NCBI GenBank assembly: GCA_022419385.1
Contig: JAJUBI010000002.1
Coordinates: 2,790,001 to 2,854,000 of the forward strand
DNA from: Paraconiothyrium sp. Pb-2020
Lineage: Eukaryota; Ascomycota; Dothideomycetes; Pleosporales; Didymosphaeriaceae
DNA: 64,000 nucleotides
Reading direction: 5' to 3'
Notes under the pieces: generated by a model
Databases searched by the model: none
Seen by the model: only the letters and a program-made list of their open reading frames with translations
Told to the model about the DNA's origin: nothing
In this document: in pieces, positions 58,041-64,000 of the stretch
Numbering within the stretch: the first letter of the stretch is position 1
Layout of the letters: each line of letters starts with the position of its first letter
Position numbers and translations under genes: made by a program

Positions 58041-58983
58041 CTACTCAAGCTGCCCGTCTGTCTTGGACTTCGCTAACTTCTCGATCTCGGGATCCTTGAT
58101 GATGTCGCTATACTGCGGCCGGGGCAGTTCGAACAGGTCGGTCACCCGTCCATATGTGATGCCACCCAGACGACAGATGGGCCTCAGGACCTGTTTTTTA
58201 TAAGCGCCATGTCGGTATTACCGTTGTTTTTTACACGATTGAACTTACCGCAGGATCAATCAACACACCAGCCTCATCCACTGCATCCTCTCTAACCCAG
58301 AAATTAACACCCTCGACAATAACCGTAACACCCGTCTTCTTTCCAGGCGTAGCCTTACTCTCCCACTCCAGCGACTTCACGAGCTTTGCTTCAATATTGA
58401 AAACCGCTTCCTGCACGCGATCTGGCTTAACGATCGAGCTCCTTGCGGGATGTAGACCGCTAAAGGTCCACTCGGAGATGCCTGCCGGGGCATTCAAACT
58501 CGTATAATTAGCCGCCTCGATGAAATCCTGGGAAATGATGTTCAGAGTGCATTCTTCGGTCTTTAGCAGATTGGCCAACGAGTCCTTCGCATTGAGCAGC
58601 CCGCCAGCAAATCCCAGCACGAACAGCGGGGGATCATGACTAATCATGTTGAAGTAGCTGAAAGGCGCCAGATTGGTGGACTTTCCATCCTCGGAAATGG
58701 TGGAAACGAAGCCTACAGGGCGGGGGACAATTCCTGAGATGAGAAGCTTGTAGTTATGGACCGCGGGGCGGCCTTCAGCGTATGGATCAATTTCTCGGTG
58801 CTTTTTCGAGAGGCCGGAGGCATTGTTCGCGCCTTGTCCGGGCTTCCAGTCTGGCTTGGGCGCCTTGACATAGTGCACTGTTCTATCTTTTTCGAAGTCT
58901 GGGCGTGAGTCCTCGACGCCTTTGAAGTCGGGATGAGGGTTGCGCTTTATGGCCGCCTCGGCGTCTGCTTTGCCTTCTGCCAT
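58041..58983 (-). CDS. Flavin-reductase-like, FMN-binding split-barrel protein
   Basis: 294 residues from exons 58983-58249 and 58190-58041, with a 58-bp intron. The core (residues about 75-240) is a flavin reductase-like domain that binds FMN: LLISGIVPRPVGFVSTISED, NLAPFSYFNMISHDPPLFVL and CTLNIISQDFIEAANYTS are typical of the DIM6/NTAB group. Such proteins act as NAD(P)H:flavin oxidoreductases or related FMN proteins; the true substrate is unknown. The first 70 residues are charged and lack a targeting signal. The tail (LRPICRLGGITYGRV, then FELPRP) also matches the family. The start is the only ATG before the conserved part. Confidence 0.88.
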
Positions 58984-59675
58984 GTTTTCTCAAGTCGTCC
59001 TACTTGTAAAATTGATTGAAAGGGAGGTGGTAGACTGTGTTGGTGATCAAAGGGTCGTTGGTAATCGAGTAGGTTAAAATCTATGGCGCAATTTGTAGCA
59101 GTACATTGCCGTTCTCACGATACGGAACGATCCCGAGGCACGGAACGCCTCCGGGATGCGCTTTGAGTCCTGTCTCCGGCCGCGCGATCAACGGTCAGAC
59201 GTCATTCGTTTGCCGACACTAGCCCTACCTACCCCACCACAAAACAGCAAGGACCTACCTACCCCGCCGTGGGTAGCCCCCTGGCCTATCTAGATAAGAT
59301 GTGCCCGGTGAAGACAAGACTCTGGAGCCTCGACACTACATCTTGCATGGGGTTGAAATGACAAATCAACATGCTTGGTTGTGCTGATAAACCTGAGAAC
59401 CACTGCAGACCATCTCAATGACCCTCTGTGAAGCGCAACAGTATCGCTAGTTGCTCGGTTATCGCTCGGAGAAGACCCATCACCTCCGCGAGGATTGCAA
59501 ACATCGAGGGTTTTTAGACGAGAAGCGACACTCAGTATCGAGACGTTACCTCTTTTGGCCCAGTGCTATCAGTGCAGTGGCTCGAATGACGAAGATTCCT
59601 GGCAGAAGAAAAGCATAAGTAGTTCGTCATCGGACGATACTGGCATCACACTTCCCAGGCAGTGAGAGACTCGTC
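58984..59675. other. Intergenic, divergent promoters
   Basis: Shared upstream region of the flavin-reductase-like gene and the MET2-like hydrolase gene. Nothing coding. A short imperfect duplication containing CCTACCTACCCC occurs twice near 59225 and 59255. Confidence 0.5.
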
Positions 59676-60786
59676 ATGTCAGACGCCTGCGAAACCTACA
59701 AGTTGGGCGACTTCAAGTTGCAGCGCGGAGGAGAGCTTCCGGACGCTTTCATCGCCTACAAAACACTGGGAGATCCTTCGCTTCCAGCTGTAGTCTATCC
59801 TACATGGTACTCTGGGCGTAAGTCGGAGCCTATCGAGTCTGATCTTTTCCACTGACGAGGTCACTACAGTTATATCCGATAATCTGTGGCTTACAGGCTC
59901 CGGCAGGACGCTTGACCCTTCCAAGTACTACATCATCATCCCCGCTCTCTTTGGAAATGGACAATCAGCTTCACCGTCGAACAAGCCAGAGCTTAGGCCA
60001 TTTCCTGAAATTACCTTCTACGATAACGTACGAGCGCAGCATGAGCTCGTCACCAAGCACTTGGGTATAAAACATGCGAGAGCTGTCCTGGGTTGGAGTA
60101 TGGGCGCAGGCCAGACCTTCCAATGGGCGACGCAATATCCAGACTTCATGGATCTGGTTGCTCCTTTCTGTGGTGCCGCAAGGACCAGCCTGCACAATCA
60201 GGCGATGCTTGAGGGAGTCAAGTCTGGATTGTACGCAGCGAAGGGAACTAGCAGCGAGGGCGTCGGTAAGCACCATCTGAGCTCAGACAAGGGGCAATAC
60301 GTGCGATTCACCGAAGAGTCGAAGCGGGTCGGACTCAAGGCGCTCGGTCGAGTGTACTCGGGATGGGGCTTTAGTCAGGCTTTCTACCGGGAGAAACTTT
60401 ACGAAAGTGTGCTAGGCTTCAAGGATATTGAGGATTTCATGCTAAATTTCTGGGAGGCATGGGCGTGTTCGAAAGATCCGGAGAACATGTTGGTCATGGC
60501 GAATACGTGGCAACTCGGCGACTGTTCGAAGCAAGAGCCATACAACGGGGACTTTACAAAGGCGATGGAAGGGATCAAGGCGAAAGCGCTGGTGCTACCG
60601 GCTCAAACTGACCTCTACTTCCCGCCAGAAGATTCAGAGATCGAAGTGCAAAACATGAGGCCCGGCGTCGGCATGCTCAAAGTCTTCCCCAGCATTTGGG
60701 GCCACTGGGCTGGAGGACCTGGAGACAGCAAAGAGGATGTAAAGTGGCTGGACGAACAATTGAGGGAATTCTTCGCGAGTAACTGA
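59676..60786 (+). CDS. Alpha/beta hydrolase of the homoserine O-acetyltransferase (MET2)-like family
   Basis: 352 residues from exons 59676-59817 and 59870-60786, with a 52-bp intron. Nucleophile Ser in GWSMGA; acid Asp in LPAQTDLYFPPED; His in WGHWAGGPG, the arrangement of the MET2-like fungal group. True MET2 enzymes acetylate homoserine in methionine synthesis; they are longer (about 480 residues), so this shorter relative may act on another substrate. TWYSGLISDNLWL and YYIIIPALFGNGQSASPSN are the conserved oxyanion-side segments. No signal peptide, so probably cytosolic. It ends 41 bp from the stop of the convergent RNA-ligase-like gene. Confidence 0.88.
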
Positions 60787-60827
60787 GGTTCCGCGGCGGG
60801 ACGAATTCCGCCGAATAAACTGCTAGC

Positions 60828-61455
60828 TCAATCTTCTCCGAGCTTGATACCACCCATGATTTTGAGACGATCGTTGTAGCCTTTACGTGAGATGACACAC
60901 ACGGTATCGACGAGCCAGTGCAGTCCTTGCGTCTCGGTGCTAGTTAGATGAATTGAAACCTTGTTAAGCGATTCGAAAACCTGCGTTTGCCGAGCATGGG
61001 AACTTGCTTGACCCAGCGCCAGGTGTGGTACGAAAGGCCTCTTGTCATGATCACACTTTGGGAATTCCGTCTGAAGAGCTGCCTGCAGTCTGCTCACCAA
61101 TTTGGAAGAGGGTTGCAGCCATAGTGTTCTGTAGCTTTTGCTGTGTATAAATGACTTAGGCTCATCAGTCTCTAGAGTCACGTGAGATGGTTCGGTTGTT
61201 TTTGTGACTTTCTTGACACGAGAGCGGATGTCCTTTTTCAATTCTGGACAAGTATGGCCTTCGCGTTGCGCGGATGCGAGATACAGGAACGGATGAGGTT
61301 GTGTGTGTAGGCCACCGCGCAAAATGTTTGTCGTGTGAGCGCCGCACGGCTTCTATCGGGAATTGAAATATATGCGGCAGTAGTAGGACGAGCGCACTCT
61401 TGTGGGACAGATCGGACACGGTGGACAAACGAGGGTTGAATCGAGGAGACGGCAT
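60828..61455 (-). pseudogene. 2'-5' RNA ligase/cyclic phosphodiesterase-like gene with broken frame
   Basis: The first part (MPSPRFNPRLSTVSDLSHKS, then ALVLLLPHIFQFPIEAVRR) and the second part (HPFLYLASAQREGHTCPELK to FVPHLALGQ) both fit the LigT/2H phosphoesterase family of fungi, which has two HxT/Sx motifs. The second motif appears as HLAL. They lie in different frames. The switch occurs around 61300-61330, at an (AC)n run just after HFARWP, exactly where the first HxTx motif (normally RWPPHI-type) should be. At least one and perhaps two small indels are needed. No intron fits the gap. Loss of the first motif would abolish activity, so a pseudogene is likely unless the AC run was misread. 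Start at 61455 is the first ATG before the hydrophobic strand. Confidence 0.6.
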
Positions 61456-61800
61456 ACCGCATGTGTGGGTGTTTTGATTCGGTCGCGTTGAGCAAGGAAG
61501 CCCCGTGGCCCGTGCAGCTGATGTGGCTGGTGCGCGGGTGGCGCATGCTGTCTTGGCTCTTGCGCCGTGAAAGCCAACGGCAGCGACGTGCAGACAAGTT
61601 TCTTCCATTCACCCTTCAGTGCCCCGTTGCTGATCGCGTCGCCATGTGGGAGCCTTTGAAATAGCCCGCCACGGCTCAGCACTCTCTCCCACGACAACCT
61701 TCCGATACGCGTTCAATCCGCCCGCTGCGATCCAGCCGCCTGCGCTCCGCAGCACCTCCGAGCTCTTGCCCGTCTGCGCGCCTGCTCTCGATTGCCCATA
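61456..61800. other. Divergent promoter region
   Basis: Between the RNA-ligase-like gene and PAP1. The minus-strand frame is open upstream of 61455, but its sequence is low-complexity. Confidence 0.45.
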
Positions 61801-63731
61801 ATGACTGACGCCCAGCCAAAGAAGAAATGGGGCATCACACACCCTCTGTCCGAGGCCAAGCCAGAGCCGAAGGATCTCAAAGCCAACGAGCAGCTTATCG
61901 AGTACTTGAAGAGCATCAACAATTTCGAAACCCCCGAGGGCAATGACCGGCGGTATGTCCTCACCATCCTACATAATGCGCTGTTACTAATATTTTAAAG
62001 GGATCGCGTGCTCAAACACCTCCAGAAGGTAACGGAAGAATTCGTCAAGCGCGTCGGCCGCAGCAAGAACTTGCCCAAATCGACTATTGACAATCTTGGT
62101 GGCAAGGTCTTCACGTACGGCAGCTACACCATAGGCGTCCATGGCCCCGACTCCGATATCGATACCCTTGTCGTCGCACCCAAGAGTGTTGACGTGCACG
62201 ACTACTTCATCCACTTTGGACCAACGTTCAAAGAAATGTCCGATCCCAAGTTGATCGATAGCTTTGTCGAGGTGCCGGATGCCTTTGTACCCATCATCAA
62301 GTTGGAATACGACGGCGTTGACATCGATCTGATCTTTGCATCGCTGCCCTCGCAATCGTCGATACCGAGAGACTTCGAGCTGCATGACCAGAGCGTTTTG
62401 CGAGGCCTGGACGACCAGACTATACGAAGTGTAAATGGTGTTCGGACGGCGAAGGAGCTACTCGAGCTCGTTCCTCAGGCCCAATCATTCAGGCATGCTC
62501 TTCGTGCGATCAAAGTTTGGGCAAACAAACGTGCCGTGTACGGATTTGTGTTCGGCTTTCCCGGCGGCATAGCCTGGGCTCTCATGGTAGCTCGCGTCTG
62601 CCAGCTCTATCCGTTCGCATGCGGATCCACCATCATAGCTAAGTTCTTTGCTCTCATGCAACAATGGAATTGGCCACGCCCAGTTATGCTGAAAGACCTG
62701 GAGACGTCAAACATTCTGAATCTTCAAATCTGGAATCCTCTGCAGAACTATTCGGACAAGCTGCATCTGATGCCCGTCATCACTCCCGCCTATCCTTCTA
62801 TGTGTGCCACTCATTCTGTATCACATTCAACTCTTGCAATCATGAAGAAAGAGTTCGAACGCGCAAACGCGATTGTGACGGCAATTCCGAGCGGGACCAA
62901 GTCTTGGGCTGACCTGTTCCGACGACATACATTCTTTACACAGGATCACAAATACTACCTCAGCGTCATTGCTTCTTCCTCCGGTGACAAGGACAGATTT
63001 GATGCCTTCTCTGGAAAAGCACAATCCAGGATCCGGCTGCTGGCCAAGAACATTGAGAACGGTAACGCTGGTGGTATCAAACAGTTGCGCGTCTACATGA
63101 AAGGCATCGATCGAGTGCACCGTTGCGCTAGCGATACAGAGATCGACGAAGTCAGGCAAGGCAGTACCAAGTATCAGGTTCTCGCGGAAGAAGAATCGAA
63201 GAGCGGCGACCAAAAGACAACTGTATACACTTCAACGTGGTATATTGGCTTGGAAACGGTACCAGGAGAATCCAAGCTGAAGCTTGACATTTCCTACCCT
63301 GTCTCAGAGTATAAGCGTCACGTTGAGGAGGATGAAGATGTATTTGATAAGGGGTCTATGGCAACGAAGGTTGTATACACACGTTGGTAAGTGGGTAGCA
63401 ACAAGATGCATGAGTATATGCTAACAGATACAGTCACGAATTGCCCGACGACCTGTTCGAGAAGGGTGAGACCAAGCCGGCAAAACCGGTCAAGCATAAG
63501 AAAGACGACAAGAAGAAGACCAACGGCACTAAGAGCGCTAAGCGTCAATTCGCCGAAACTGGTATCGAAGTGCGTAATGTGCGAATTGCAAAGTGTCCCC
63601 GTCTGATTTAAACGCCGTGAGAGGCGAGTCTGAAAATATATACTGACTTCTTGCTAATTTAGGACAGCGAGAAATCCAGCAAGAAGCGCGCCTCAGATGT
63701 CAATGGTATCCCCATGTCGACCCCTGCATGA
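61801..63731 (+). CDS. PAP1: Nuclear poly(A) polymerase
   Basis: 580 residues from exons 61801-61952, 62001-63386, 63434-63569 and 63663-63731. Adds poly(A) tails to mRNA within the cleavage/polyadenylation complex. The nucleotidyltransferase core has GSYTIGVHGPDSDIDTLVV with the two metal-binding aspartates and the third in VDIDLIFA. The central domain follows (AIKVWANKRAVYGFVFGFPG, WNWPRPVMLKD) and then the RNA-binding domain (FFTQDHKYYL, HVEEDEDVF). The tail is lysine-rich, with nuclear localisation character (KPVKHKKDDKKKTNG). N-terminus WGITHPLSEAKP is the family opening. Introns are 48, 47 and 93 bp, and frames close exactly. Confidence 0.95.
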
Positions 63732-64000
63732 ACATGCTAGCAGCTAGATTTGTATGCATCCGGCGCTGTATACTACAGAAAGGGCCCGAGCACCACGCTC
63801 TTTTGGAAGAATCTTACTCACAGTTGCGGTTACACAACACCGTTATGAGATCAAGTTTACCACTGCCGAGACCGCCTTGAAGCGGATGAATGCAAGTAGC
63901 TTCCTATACGACGATGCCACTGACGGCGTGCGATGTGATGGCGCACCCGCATGCCGTTTCGCTGCGGGTAGTTGAACAACAAAACCAGAAAAAAGGTGGA
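63732..64000. other. 3' flank of PAP1
   Basis: No gene recognised before the window ends. Confidence 0.5.

Noticed and set aside
1..64000. CRISPR arrays, bacterial operons, phage or viral genes.
   Set aside because: No regularly spaced repeats and no prokaryotic or viral hallmark genes were seen; the gene structures are fungal.

Overview
The window looks like nuclear DNA of a filamentous ascomycete (Pezizomycotina; Dothideomycetes is the best guess). Genes are split by many short introns (mostly 44-66 bp) with GT-AG ends and CTRAY-type branch sites. Gene content is typically fungal: a cutinase, a BYS1-type secreted protein, an extracellular GH37 trehalase, two fungal-specific transcription factors and a P450, mixed with core housekeeping genes. 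I rebuilt exon structures by hand from reading-frame continuity and splice signals. For every gene called intact the exon lengths sum to a multiple of three; the 5' exon of the GFA gene was not found.

Layout, left to right. An MFS exporter (494-2128, +) faces a decaying zinc alcohol dehydrogenase (2188-3587, -). A tRNA-Asp with an intron, a single-pass membrane protein with a PY motif and a BYS1-domain secreted protein follow. The spliceosome subunit RSE1 (-) and the ribosome-biogenesis gene SDA1 (+) share a divergent promoter at 13.2-13.5 kb. Cutinase and trehalase come next, both - strand and secreted. A gene-poor stretch at 20.2-23.8 kb holds a possible gene relic. Queuine tRNA-ribosyltransferase (23.8-25.3 kb) precedes 5 kb of non-coding DNA that includes a very GC-rich block (27.5-29.6 kb). 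After that lie a large Zn2Cys6 regulator, a DUF6697-like protein, SAP30, the mitochondrial J-protein MDJ1, BRO1 and a GFA-fold enzyme. A 5.8 kb gene-poor stretch (46.2-52.0 kb) contains an AT-rich island. The right side carries a second regulator tail-to-tail with a 10-exon P450, a frame-disrupted conserved gene, a flavin-reductase-like protein, a MET2-like hydrolase, a frame-disrupted 2'-5' RNA-ligase-like gene and poly(A) polymerase PAP1.

Main discovery candidate: one intron of the alcohol dehydrogenase (2435-2607, 173 bp) and one of the P450 (55424-55595, 172 bp) are homologous along their whole length although the host genes are unrelated and 53 kb apart. Both are three times longer than neighbouring introns, both use a GC donor, and both end in the same 28 bases, which include branch site and acceptor. 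They fit introner-like elements, meaning introns that spread as mobile units. The window also has an unusually high share of GC-AG introns (5 of about 52), microexons of 10-13 nt in two genes, and three or four genes with single-base frame breaks. The breaks may be assembly errors or real decay.
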